This document shows, piece after piece, positions 8,537-18,480 of a stretch of DNA of 64,000 nt. The stretch is from Vicinamibacteraceae bacterium. GTDB taxonomy: Bacteria; Acidobacteriota; Thermoanaerobaculia; Multivoradales; Multivoraceae. The position numbers were made by a program, and so were the translations under genes. The stretch is from positions 110,818 through 174,817 of the forward strand of contig JAAXHG010000166.1 in the NCBI GenBank assembly GCA_012270995.1, given 5' to 3'. The notes below the pieces were generated by a model that made no database searches, was not told the DNA's origin, and worked only from the letters and a program-made list of their open reading frames with translations. The stretch's first letter is position 1. Each line of letters opens with the position of its first letter.

Positions 8537-9418
8537 GTGCCCATCCGGCGAACACCGTTGCTGGTCGTTGCCGCCGCGCTCGTGGCGGCCGCCGGCTCCG
8601 GCCTGCTCACCAGAGCCCCGGCGCCGGGTACGAACCCCCAGGTCGGAGTCTCCGACGACCGCCGTGACCCGCGCACGCGCTACCGGCGCTCGCTGCCGCC
8701 CCAGGCGATGAGGATGTTCGAGCGGTACCCGCCGCGGCCGGTCCATCCCGACGAGATCCTGCGCGAGTTCTACTTCACCCGCCTCATTTACGGCGGCCAG
8801 AGATACATGGGTGGCGCAAGCTGGTCGGTCGACTTCCCCAAGGCCGACCGCCAGTTCATGGTCGGCCTGAAGAGGCTGCTCGACCAACTCGACGCCTACG
8901 ACTACGACAACGCGCTGCTGGCCACGGACCCGAAGCTCCGTCGCTATCCCTTCCTCTACTCGGTGGAGGTCGGCTACATGATGCTGAGTCCGGACGAGCG
9001 CGAGCACCTGCGCCGCTACCTGCTGGCCGGAGGCTTCTGGGTCATCGACGACTTCTGGGGCAGTTGGCAGTGGGCGAACCTGGAGCGCGAACTCTCCGCG
9101 CTGCTGCCGGAGTATCCGATCGTCGAGATTCCGCTGGACCACCCGATCTTCCACTGCTTCTACGACGTGGAGGAGATCCTCCAGGTGCCGAACGTGGGCC
9201 AGGGTCGGTACGGGGGGCCGACCTGGGAGCAGGACGGATTCACTCCGCATGTGCGGGGCATCTTCGACGACCACGGCCGCCTGATGGTGGTGATCAATTG
9301 GAACACGGACCTCGGCGACGCCTGGGAATGGGCGGAAGACGAGTGGTACCCGGTGCGGTTCTCCCACTACGCGTACCAGATGGGCGTCAACTTCGTCGTC
9401 TACGCCATGTCGCACTGA
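8537..9418 (+). CDS. DUF4159 protein, first copy, exported or membrane-anchored
   Basis: This first gene of the nine-gene operon encodes about 293 aa. It has an N-terminal hydrophobic segment (RTPLLVVAAALVAAAGSGLL) and a DUF4159 domain, recognisable from REFYFTRLIYGG, GYMMLSPDEREHLRRYLLAG, GGFWVIDDFWGSW, IPLDHPIFHCFYDV and the C-terminal MGVNFVVYAMSH. DUF4159 has a class-I glutamine amidotransferase-like (flavodoxin-like) fold and is regularly linked to MoxR, DUF58 and VWA genes; its biochemical role is not known. GTG 8537 is preferred over TTG 8513 and GTG 8519 because it follows the -10 box and begins a basic n-region. A paralogue sits at 15598-16407 in the same operon. The two share the GGF-hydrophobic-DD core, the DHP(I/V)F motif and the C-terminal GVN motif. 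Confidence 0.85.
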   Translation: MPIRRTPLLVVAAALVAAAGSGLLTRAPAPGTNPQVGVSDDRRDPRTRYRRSLPPQAMRMFERYPPRPVHPDEILREFYFTRLIYGGQRYMGGASWSVDFPKADRQFMVGLKRLLDQLDAYDYDNALLATDPKLRRYPFLYSVEVGYMMLSPDEREHLRRYLLAGGFWVIDDFWGSWQWANLERELSALLPEYPIVEIPLDHPIFHCFYDVEEILQVPNVGQGRYGGPTWEQDGFTPHVRGIFDDHGRLMVVINWNTDLGDAWEWAEDEWYPVRFSHYAYQMGVNFVVYAMSH

Positions 9419-9468
9419 GGCGGCGCCGCGACGTTCCCGCTACGCCCGCTCTCGCTACCCGGTTCCCC

Positions 9469-11784
9469 ATGGCAGGCCTCTTCGAGTTCCTCTTCAAGTA
9501 CCGGCCATCCCTGTTCGAGGAGGGCCGGCTCGCCCTCGCCGCACCCGGCTGGATGCAGATCGCGGCGCTGGTTGCCGGCGGCGCCCTCGTGTTCGCGGCC
9601 TTCACCTACCGCCGGATGCGGCCGGGCAGCGGCTCCCGGCCCGAGGGCTACCGCTGGCTGGCGCCGGCCTTGCGGTCGCTGGCCATCGGCGTTCTCGTCC
9701 TGTGCCTGCTGCAGCCGGCCCTCGTGCTGTCCACCGTCGTGCCGCGGGAGTCCTTCGTCGGCGTCCTGATCGACGACTCGGGCAGCATGGCGATGCCCGA
9801 CGAGGACACGGCCGGGGACGGCACCCGCGCCGGGGCCGTCCGAGAGGCGCTCTCCGGGCAGCCGGGGTCGCTGCTGGAACTCTTGGCCGAGCGCTTCCAG
9901 GTCCGGCAACTCGCCTTCGGCCGCGGCGCGGAGCGGACCGAGTCCGTCGATCAGCTTCGGTTCGCCCGCTCCGAAAGCCGCATCGGCGAGGCTCTACTCG
10001 CGGCTTCGGACGAACTGGCGGGCCTGCCCCTGGCGGGTCTCGTCGTGTTCTCCGACGGCGCGGACTCCGAGCCGGCCGAACTCGGAGACGCCCTCCTGGC
10101 CCTCAAGGCGGCCGGGACGCCGGTGCATGCGGTCGGTGTCGGGCGGCCGCGGCTCGCACGGGACATCGAGGTGTCGCGGGTCGTGGCTCCCCGACGGGTC
10201 CTCGAGGGCTCGACCGTCGAGGTCGAGGTCACGCTGAGTCAGACCGGATTCGGCGGCCGTAGCGTGAACCTCGAAGTCGAGGACGACGGACGCATCGTGA
10301 ACGTGGAGCCGGTGACCTTTCCGCGACGGAGTTCGGCGGTCACGGCGCGGGTGATGTTCGCGGCCACCGACGAGGGCGCCCGGGAATTCCGGTTTCGGGT
10401 GGCGGCCCAGCCCGGAGAGGAACTGACCCTGAACAATGAGCGCACGGCGCTGGTCGAAGTGAGGAAGAGGCAGGAGAGGATCTTCTTCTTCGAGGGCGAA
10501 CCACGACACGAGTCCAGGTTCCTGCGGCGGGCGGTCCAGTTCGACGAGAACCTCCACGTCGTCTCGATGACCCGGCAGGCGGCGAACAAGTTCTACGGCA
10601 TCAACTTCGACGAGAACGCGAAGCGCTTCGACGGCTTCCCGACCCGCCGGGAGGACCTGTTCGAGTATCAGGGGGTCATTCTGGGCAGCATGGAGGCGAG
10701 CTTCTTCACCCACGACCAGATGCGGATGCTGGTCGACTTCGCCACCCAGCGCGGGGGTGGCGTACTGCTCCTGGGCTCCCACAAGTCCTTCTCGGAGGGC
10801 GGTTTCTCCGGAACGCCGATCGCCGAGCTCTCGCCGCTCGTTCTCCGAGAGGTCGAATCGTTGTCGGTGGAAGGCCGCCCGGAACTGATCTACGACCTGC
10901 AACTGGAGTTGACGCCCCAGGGTCGCGCCCATCCCGCCATGCTGCTGCGCGACGACCGCTCGGAGTCGAACGAGCTCTGGCCGACCCTGCCGCGGCTCTC
11001 GGCGTACCAGCGGGCCACCGAACTGAAGGCCGGCGCCACCGCGCTTCTCCTGGCGGAGACCCCGATGCACGGGGAGCCGCTGGTCGCGCTGGCGTATCAT
11101 CGGATCGGCCGCGGTCGCGCGATCGCTTTCACGCCGCACGACTCCTGGCACTGGCAGATGAGCGCGGAGATCGCGCTCGAGGACCAGACCCACGAGCGGC
11201 TCTGGCGGCAGATGCTCCGTTGGCTGGTGTCCTACGTGCCCGACCGGATCGAGGTCGAGACGGACCGGGACCGGTTCGAGCCGGGCAGCACGGTCGAACT
11301 GCGCGCCCTGGTTCGGGATGCGGCGTTCAGGGAGGTCAACCGGGCGCAGGTGACGGCGGCGATCGAGCTGCCGTCCGGGGAGGAGGTCGAGGTGCCTCTC
11401 GACTGGTCCGTGGAGCGCGACGGCGAGTTCGTCGGCTCGTTCGTGGCCCCGGAACGGGGTCACTACCGGGTCGAGGTCGACGCGCGGTCGGAGGGGGAAC
11501 TGCTTGGCGTCGCGGCCTCGCGGTTTGCCGTCGACAACCTGAACGAGGAGCTCTTCGGCGCCGCGCGCCGGGACTCGGTGCTCCAGCGAATCGCTCGGGA
11601 GACCGGGGGCCGGCAGTACGGACTGGACGAGATGGACAGCCTCGTGGAGGACCTTTCGGTCAGCCGCGAGGGGACGACGGTTCGTGAGGCGCGGGATCTC
11701 TGGGACATGCCGGTCCTGTTCCTGCTGCTGGTCGTCTTCCTGGGCGGTGAATGGGCGGTGCGGCGCCGTCTGGGGATGTCGTGA
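9469..11784 (+). CDS. Membrane VWA-domain protein with glutamine-amidotransferase-like region
   Basis: The 771-aa protein has membrane helices near residues 25-45 and 65-85, then a von Willebrand factor A domain whose MIDAS motif is IDDSGSMAMPDE (DxSxS). It continues with an Ig-like region (VLEGSTVEVEVTLSQ), a GATase1-like region (FFFEGEPRHESRFLRRAV, GVILGSMEASFFTHDQM, GGGVLLLGSHKSFSEGG), a further beta domain, and a C-terminal transmembrane helix (MPVLFLLLVVFLGGEWAV). This layout matches large VWA proteins encoded beside MoxR ATPases. VWA domains bind partners through a metal ion; MoxR is the likely partner, by analogy with RavA-ViaA and MoxR-BatA systems. The ATG at 9469 is the first plausible start after the upstream stop at 9418. 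Confidence 0.85.
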   Translation: MAGLFEFLFKYRPSLFEEGRLALAAPGWMQIAALVAGGALVFAAFTYRRMRPGSGSRPEGYRWLAPALRSLAIGVLVLCLLQPALVLSTVVPRESFVGVLIDDSGSMAMPDEDTAGDGTRAGAVREALSGQPGSLLELLAERFQVRQLAFGRGAERTESVDQLRFARSESRIGEALLAASDELAGLPLAGLVVFSDGADSEPAELGDALLALKAAGTPVHAVGVGRPRLARDIEVSRVVAPRRVLEGSTVEVEVTLSQTGFGGRSVNLEVEDDGRIVNVEPVTFPRRSSAVTARVMFAATDEGAREFRFRVAAQPGEELTLNNERTALVEVRKRQERIFFFEGEPRHESRFLRRAVQFDENLHVVSMTRQAANKFYGINFDENAKRFDGFPTRREDLFEYQGVILGSMEASFFTHDQMRMLVDFATQRGGGVLLLGSHKSFSEGGFSGTPIAELSPLVLREVESLSVEGRPELIYDLQLELTPQGRAHPAMLLRDDRSESNELWPTLPRLSAYQRATELKAGATALLLAETPMHGEPLVALAYHRIGRGRAIAFTPHDSWHWQMSAEIALEDQTHERLWRQMLRWLVSYVPDRIEVETDRDRFEPGSTVELRALVRDAAFREVNRAQVTAAIELPSGEEVEVPLDWSVERDGEFVGSFVAPERGHYRVEVDARSEGELLGVAASRFAVDNLNEELFGAARRDSVLQRIARETGGRQYGLDEMDSLVEDLSVSREGTTVREARDLWDMPVLFLLLVVFLGGEWAVRRRLGMS

Positions 11785-12833
11785 GCGGTCGAGGATGGAA
11801 CCGGCTGCTTCCGGCGGCGTTACTCGTCTACGCGCTGGCATCGGGCCCTCTCGGCGCGGAAAACCACCTCCTGGTGGTCACCGGAGTCGGGGGCGAGCAG
11901 TCCTACACCGAGCGCTTCCACGCCTGGGCGACGCGGGTGGTGGAGGCGGCGCTGGAGGCGGGTCTCAGCGAGGACCGGGTGGTCTATCTCGGGGAGCGCC
12001 CGGAGCTTGATCCGGAGCGGATCCGCGACCGGTCCACCGGCGAGAACCTGCTGGCGGAGATCGAGGCGCTGACGAAGCAGTCGAGCGCCGGCGACACGGT
12101 GTGGATCGTGCTCTTCGGACATGGCAGCGGCTCGGCGGGCCCGCCACGGTTCAACCTTCCGGGGCGGGACCTCGTGGCCGAGCAGTACGCCGCCGCGCTC
12201 GAGCCGCTCTCGGACCGCCGCGTCGTGTTCATCAACGCGAGTTCCGCGTCGGGCGGCTTCATTGCGCCGCTGGCGAAGGAGGGACGCGTGGTGATCACCG
12301 CCACCAGGTCGGGCGCGCAGGGCAACGAGGCGCTGTTCGGCGGCTACATCGCCGAAGCCCTCGACGGTGGCGCGGGAGATCGCAACAAGGACGGGCGCAC
12401 GTCCGCCCTCGAGGCCTTCGAGTTCGCTCAGCGCGAGGTGGAACGCTACTACCGGCAGGCCGGACAGATTCGTACCGAGCACGCGCTGCTCGAGGACAAC
12501 GGTGACGGCAAGGGAAGCTTGGAGCCGGCGGGCCTCGATGCGGACGGCCAGGTCGACGGAAGACTCGCGAGCCTGGTGCTTCTCGGCGAGGAAGCACTTC
12601 CGGCCGCGCTGACCGAGGAGAGTCGCGAACTTGCCGAACGGCGTGGCGACATCGAGCGCCGGATCGACGAACTGCGTCTGCAGCGGGAAAGCCTCGACGA
12701 GGACGTCTATCTCGAGGAACTGCAGGAACTGATGGTCGAACTCGCCCTGGTGGACCGTGAACTGGATGAATCCGGCACGAAGAGCGGAGAAGACGACGGT
12801 TCCGACGGGCCGAACGGAGAACCGGACCGGTGA
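11781..12833 (+). CDS. Caspase-fold (peptidase C13-like) protein lacking any cysteine
   Basis: GTG 11781 overlaps the previous stop (GTGA). After a signal peptide (LLPAALLVYALASGPLGAE) comes a fold resembling peptidase C13/caspase-like hydrolases: strand HLLVVTG, a helix, strand VWIVLFGHGSG with the catalytic-type His114, and strand VVFINASSASGGF where the nucleophile is expected. The family pattern is (N/E)AC-x-x-G; here position 154 is Ser, and the whole 350-aa product contains no cysteine, so it cannot be a thiol protease. It may be a structural or binding pseudo-enzyme, or possibly a serine variant. The C-terminal part is a charged coiled coil (ERRGDIERRIDELRLQRES) with an acidic tail. 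Its stop overlaps the next gene by 4 nt. Confidence 0.7.
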   Translation: MSGRGWNRLLPAALLVYALASGPLGAENHLLVVTGVGGEQSYTERFHAWATRVVEAALEAGLSEDRVVYLGERPELDPERIRDRSTGENLLAEIEALTKQSSAGDTVWIVLFGHGSGSAGPPRFNLPGRDLVAEQYAAALEPLSDRRVVFINASSASGGFIAPLAKEGRVVITATRSGAQGNEALFGGYIAEALDGGAGDRNKDGRTSALEAFEFAQREVERYYRQAGQIRTEHALLEDNGDGKGSLEPAGLDADGQVDGRLASLVLLGEEALPAALTEESRELAERRGDIERRIDELRLQRESLDEDVYLEELQELMVELALVDRELDESGTKSGEDDGSDGPNGEPDR

Positions 12834-15598
12834 GCGAGCGACGGCATTCCGCTGGGCTGCGAAGAGTCGAGTCGCGGCGTCCGCGCCGCGCTGACGCACA
12901 GAAACAGGCCTCTTTCATACAAGTCCTGGCCCTCGTTCTTGCGGCCGGCGTCTGGTCTCCGCTGACAGCCGCGGCCCAGGACGAAGAGGTCTCGCTTCAG
13001 GACATCGAGCAGTGGATCCTGACCGGCCGCTACGGCGATGCGCTGGAACAGCTCGAGATCCAGTCGGCGGACGATGCCGGGGCGCTGCGGCTGCGCGTGG
13101 AGGCGTTGACGTCGACGGGCCGCTACGAGGAGGCGGCTCGTGCGTTCGAGGGCGTCGATGCCACCGGTCTCGGTCTCGGCGTGCTGCGGGGAAGGGTGGC
13201 GCTCCTTGCCGGGGACAGGGAGCAGGCCGGGCGCTGGTTCGAAGAGGCTCGGGCCGCCCGGGGCCGGGACGCCCTGGTCGCGTCGTTCGAGCTCGCGCGG
13301 CTGGCGTGGGACCGGGGCGATATCGAAGAGGCGGCCAGGGGCTTCTACGGGATGATCGACGCCTACAACACGGGCGCGGCCGATACGGCGGCGGAGCTTC
13401 TCGCCGTGGCGGAGGCGTGCCGGTTGCTGGGGCGGGACGATCCGGAACTCTTCAAGGACGCGCTGCGGGCCTACGACGAGGCGGTGGCGCTCGCTCCTTC
13501 GTGGCCGCTGCCTCGGGTGCGGGTCGGCGAACTGTTCCTCGAGAAGTACGACAGCGGTCAGGCGCGTTCGTCGCTGGCCGATGTGCTGCGGGCGAATCCA
13601 CGCCACCCGGAGGCCTTGCTCGCGATGGCGCGGACGATGCGGTTCGACGGCGATCCGCGGGCCCAGGCCACGCTCGACGCCGCCTTCGACGTCAACCCCA
13701 ACCTGACGCCGGCGCGCGTTTTCCAGGCGTGGCTCCATCTCGGGGCGGAGCGCTGGGAGGAGGCCCGGGACGAAGCCGGGAAGGCGCTTGACGTCGATCC
13801 CGGTTCGCTCACGGCGCGAACGCTGCTGGCGGCGGCGGCCTTCCTCGATGGGCGCGACGAGGACTTCGCCCGGCTCCGCGACGGCGTACTGGCCGACAAC
13901 CCCCGCTACGCCGATCTGTTCAACGATCTGGCCGATGCCAGCGCCGACAACCGGCTCTACGCGCAGGCGCGCGACTTCGCCGCGGAGGCGGTGCGGATCG
14001 ATCCGAAGTCCTGGCGCGGTTACGGACTGCTGGGCATGAACCAGCTCCGGCTGGGAGATATCGAGGCCGGCCGGGCCAACCTGGAAACCTCCTTCGCGGG
14101 CGATCCCTACAACGTCTGGACCAAGAACACGCTCGACCTGCTCGACACGTTCGGCGAGTACCGGATGGTGGAGAGCGAGCACTTCGAGTTCCACATCCAC
14201 GATCGGGAGGCCGATCTCCTGGCCCCGTACATGGTCGAGCTGGCCGAGGAGGCCTGGGCGGCGCTGTCCGAGCGCTATCGCTTCGAGCCTCCGACGCCGA
14301 TCCGCGTGGAGGTCTATCCGTCGCATGCCGACTTCTCGGTTCGGACCGTCGGGTTGGCGGGGCTCGGCGCCCTCGGGGTGTGCTTCGGCCCGGTGCTCGC
14401 CCTCGATTCGCCCTCCGCGCGCCAGGTCGGCCACTTCAACTGGGGCGGCACGCTGTGGCACGAGATCGCGCACACGTTCACGCTGCTGGCCACGGACTCG
14501 AAGATCCCGCGCTGGTTGACGGAAGGCCTGTCCGTCCTCGAGGAACGCCGGGCGCGGCCCGGCTGGGGCGACGACGTGCAGGTGGGCTTCCTCACGGCGC
14601 TGCGCGACGGCGAACTGCTGGGCATCGCCGAGATCAACGACGGCTTCGTGCGGCCGAAGTTCCCGAACCAGATCGCACTGGCCTACCTTCAGGCCTCCCT
14701 GATCAGCGAGTGGATCGAAGAGAACTACGGCTTCGACGCCGTTCTCTCGATGCTGGCGGGCTATCGCGACGGCAAGAGTACGGAGGACGTGTTCGACGAG
14801 GCGATGTCGCTTTCGCTCGAGGAGTTCGACGAACGCTTCTTCGGTCACCTGCGTGCGCGCTTCGGCAGCGCCATGGCGGCGCTCGGCGATGCTCCGTCCG
14901 AGTCCGGCGAGGAGGATCAGGACGAGGGCGAAGGCGGACCGTCGCGCGCCCCGACCCGGAATCCCTTCGAACGCCGCGAACCGAATCTCGAGCAGTTGGC
15001 CCTGGCGGCGATGGAGAACCCGGACGACTTCAGAATCCAGATGACGTACGGCTACGCCCTGTTTCGCGAGGAGCGGTTCGCCGAGGCGGAAGAACCCCTC
15101 GTGCGCGGCCGCGACCTGTTCCCGGAATACGTCGGCTCCGGAAACGCCTACACTCTGCTGGCCGAGATTTACCGGCAGCAGGAACGCGAGGAGGAGGCGA
15201 TCGAGGCGCTGATGACGCTGGCGGCAAGCAACGAAACGGCCTGGGACGAGCATCTGGCGCTGGCTGAGCTGCTCGGCGCCGCCGGCCGCGAGGAGGAGGA
15301 GGCCGAGATCCTGGAGCGCTCGCTCTACATCTCGCCACACGATCTGGGCGTGCATCGCCGGCTCGCCGAACGCGCCTTCGCTTCCGAGCGCTTCGCTCTC
15401 GCCGTGCGCGAACGGGCCGCCCTGGTCGCCCTCGATCCGCCGGACCGCGCGGTTGCGCTCTACGAGCTGGCTCTGGCGCAGCACCGTGCCGGCCGGCCGG
15501 AGAGCGCGCGCCGGACGGTGCTGCGGGCCCTCGAGGTGGCTCCGGGTTACGACCCGGCGCAGGAACTCCTGCTCGACCTGGTGGGGAAGGGCTCGTGA
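12830..15598 (+). CDS. TPR protein with peptidase-MA-like zinc metallopeptidase domain
   Basis: This 922-aa protein overlaps the previous gene by 4 nt (GTGA). An N-terminal hydrophobic export segment (IQVLALVLAAGVW) is followed by about 450 residues of TPR-like helical repeats. A gluzincin-like catalytic segment then appears: HEIAH with His544, Glu545 and His548, and WLTEGLS with Glu565 as the likely third zinc ligand, as in the peptidase MA-like family. A second TPR block follows (for example ALFREERFAEAEEPLVRGRD). The zinc site appears intact, so an active periplasmic peptidase is inferred. It lies between the Cys-less caspase-fold gene and the second DUF4159 gene, suggesting that this operon handles proteins in the envelope. 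Confidence 0.85.
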   Translation: MSERRHSAGLRRVESRRPRRADAQKQASFIQVLALVLAAGVWSPLTAAAQDEEVSLQDIEQWILTGRYGDALEQLEIQSADDAGALRLRVEALTSTGRYEEAARAFEGVDATGLGLGVLRGRVALLAGDREQAGRWFEEARAARGRDALVASFELARLAWDRGDIEEAARGFYGMIDAYNTGAADTAAELLAVAEACRLLGRDDPELFKDALRAYDEAVALAPSWPLPRVRVGELFLEKYDSGQARSSLADVLRANPRHPEALLAMARTMRFDGDPRAQATLDAAFDVNPNLTPARVFQAWLHLGAERWEEARDEAGKALDVDPGSLTARTLLAAAAFLDGRDEDFARLRDGVLADNPRYADLFNDLADASADNRLYAQARDFAAEAVRIDPKSWRGYGLLGMNQLRLGDIEAGRANLETSFAGDPYNVWTKNTLDLLDTFGEYRMVESEHFEFHIHDREADLLAPYMVELAEEAWAALSERYRFEPPTPIRVEVYPSHADFSVRTVGLAGLGALGVCFGPVLALDSPSARQVGHFNWGGTLWHEIAHTFTLLATDSKIPRWLTEGLSVLEERRARPGWGDDVQVGFLTALRDGELLGIAEINDGFVRPKFPNQIALAYLQASLISEWIEENYGFDAVLSMLAGYRDGKSTEDVFDEAMSLSLEEFDERFFGHLRARFGSAMAALGDAPSESGEEDQDEGEGGPSRAPTRNPFERREPNLEQLALAAMENPDDFRIQMTYGYALFREERFAEAEEPLVRGRDLFPEYVGSGNAYTLLAEIYRQQEREEEAIEALMTLAASNETAWDEHLALAELLGAAGREEEEAEILERSLYISPHDLGVHRRLAERAFASERFALAVRERAALVALDPPDRAVALYELALAQHRAGRPESARRTVLRALEVAPGYDPAQELLLDLVGKGS

Positions 15599-16407
15599 TG
15601 CGCGGGCGAAGCGGGTGCCGTGGGCTTCGGGTACAGGCGGGTGTTGTCGTGCTCGGCGTGCTTGCCGGCGCCCTGCTCGCTCGCGACGACTTCTGGCGGA
15701 CGCCCAAGGTGGGGACGCCGTCGTATCCCTACTCGGGCGGGTTCACGTTCGCCCGGATCAAGTTCGAACCGACGGAGTGGGGCGGCGGCCCGTTCATGTG
15801 GGGTCTCGACCTCAAGTGGAACCACGACTATCCGTTGGCGGAGCAGAACTTCACCCGGATCGTCGAGGAGATGACCCACATCGACGTGTTCACGGGCGGC
15901 GGCAACGTGATCGAGCTGACCGATCCGCGGCTGTTCGAGCATCCCTGGGCCTACCTCTGCGAGGCGGGCTTCTGGAATCCGACCGAGGAGGAGCTCGCCA
16001 ACCTCCGCTCGTACCTGTTCAAGGGCGGCTTCCTAGTCGTCGACGACATCTTCGACCGGCCCGGCTATCCGATCTACTGGGAGAACACGGAGCGGCAGAT
16101 GAGCCGCCTCCTGCCCGGTTACGAGCTCGTGCCGATGACGATCGATCACCCGGTGTTCCGGGCCTTCTTCCCGCTAGAGGACCTCGACTTCGACCTCGAT
16201 CTTCCGGGCATCTACCCCGTGCGGGGGAAGATCTACGGCGTCTTCGAGGACAACGACCCGACCCGGCGTCTCATGGTCGCCATCAACTACAACATGGACA
16301 TCGGCGACTTCTGGGAATGGTCGGAGTACGCCCTCTACCCCGTGGACGTCACCCAGAAGGGGTTCAAGCTGGGCGTGAACTACCTGATCTACGGCATGAC
16401 TCACTGA
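15598..16407 (+). CDS. DUF4159 protein, second copy
   Basis: About 269 aa, starting at ATG 15598, which overlaps the upstream TGA by one base; a GTG immediately before it is an alternative. It carries a signal peptide or anchor (AGVVVLGVLAGALLA) and a DUF4159 domain with GGFTFARIKFEP, GGFLVVDDIFDRPG, IDHPVFRAFFPL, a PVRGKIYGVFEDN segment and the C-terminal LGVNYLIYGMTH. Compared with the first copy, the core DD, DHPVF and GVN motifs are kept, but the N-terminal part is shorter. The two copies bracket the VWA, caspase-fold and gluzincin genes, so they may have diverged to serve different partners. Confidence 0.85.
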   Translation: MRGRSGCRGLRVQAGVVVLGVLAGALLARDDFWRTPKVGTPSYPYSGGFTFARIKFEPTEWGGGPFMWGLDLKWNHDYPLAEQNFTRIVEEMTHIDVFTGGGNVIELTDPRLFEHPWAYLCEAGFWNPTEEELANLRSYLFKGGFLVVDDIFDRPGYPIYWENTERQMSRLLPGYELVPMTIDHPVFRAFFPLEDLDFDLDLPGIYPVRGKIYGVFEDNDPTRRLMVAINYNMDIGDFWEWSEYALYPVDVTQKGFKLGVNYLIYGMTH

Positions 16408-16442
16408 GGGGCCCCGCAACGCCCCGAACATTGGCCCGAACG

Positions 16443-17573
<1,131 letters not shown>

Positions 17574-17583
17574 CGGCGCCCGC

Positions 17584-18477
17584 GTGAGCTACGGCAGGTT
17601 CGTCGACACCGAGACGCTGAGCCGGATCAGCAGTCTGGACCTGCTCGCCAAGACGGTCGTGGAGGGCTTCGTCAGCGGGCTGCACCGGTCGCCGTTCCTG
17701 GGCCGGTCGATGGACTTCGCGGAATACCGCGCCTACCAGCCCGGGGACGACATCCGCCGCGTCGACTGGAAGCTCTTCTGCCGCACGGACCGCTTCTACG
17801 TGAAGGAGTTCGAGGCGGACACGAACACCAACCTGACGATCGCGCTCGACGTCTCCCGCTCGATGGACTTCGGCACGGGTGCGCTGACCAAGCTGGACTA
17901 CGGGCGCTACCTCGCGGCATGCCTGGGCTACTTCGCGTCCAAGCAGAAGGACCGGATCGGACTGGTGACGTTCGACAGCGCGATCGTCGACTACGTTCCC
18001 CCGGCCGCCAAGCATCTGCAGGTCGTCCTGCACACGATCGACCGCATCGAGCCCGGCGGCGGCGGCAGCCTCCGCGAACCGCTGCTCGAAGTGGTCGATT
18101 CGGTGCGCCGCCGGAGCATGGTGGTTCTCATCTCGGACTTCTACGAGGATCCCGAAACGGTGATCAAGGCGGCGGCGGGGTTCCGGCACAAGGGCAACGA
18201 CATCATCCTCTTCCACCTCCTCGATCCTCTCGAACTCCGCTTCGACTTCGAGGGTGAACTGGATCTGCGCGATCTGGAGACGGGAGCGCGGCAGGCGGTC
18301 ATGCCGGACGTGCTTCGGGACCAGTACCTGGACCTGATTCGGGAGCACACCCGGACGCTCGACCGCTCGCTGGTCGAGGCCGGCATCGACTACACGCTGG
18401 TCGACACCTCGCAACCTCTCGACGCCGCGCTCTACAGCTACCTGTCGGCGCGTCTCTATGCGATGAAGGCGAGGTGA
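17584..18477 (+). CDS. DUF58 domain protein
   Basis: This 297-aa DUF58 protein has the diagnostic YRAYQPGDDIRRVDWKLFCR block and a VWA-like domain beginning LTIALDVSRSMDFG, whose metal-site pattern is DVSRS. DUF58 proteins are encoded with MoxR ATPases and are thought to be their VWA partners. The start is GTG 17584. No membrane helix is visible, so it should be cytoplasmic, on the same side as MoxR. The gene is followed after 3 nt by the BatA-like gene. Confidence 0.93.
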   Translation: MSYGRFVDTETLSRISSLDLLAKTVVEGFVSGLHRSPFLGRSMDFAEYRAYQPGDDIRRVDWKLFCRTDRFYVKEFEADTNTNLTIALDVSRSMDFGTGALTKLDYGRYLAACLGYFASKQKDRIGLVTFDSAIVDYVPPAAKHLQVVLHTIDRIEPGGGGSLREPLLEVVDSVRRRSMVVLISDFYEDPETVIKAAAGFRHKGNDIILFHLLDPLELRFDFEGELDLRDLETGARQAVMPDVLRDQYLDLIREHTRTLDRSLVEAGIDYTLVDTSQPLDAALYSYLSARLYAMKAR

Positions 18478-18480
18478 GCG

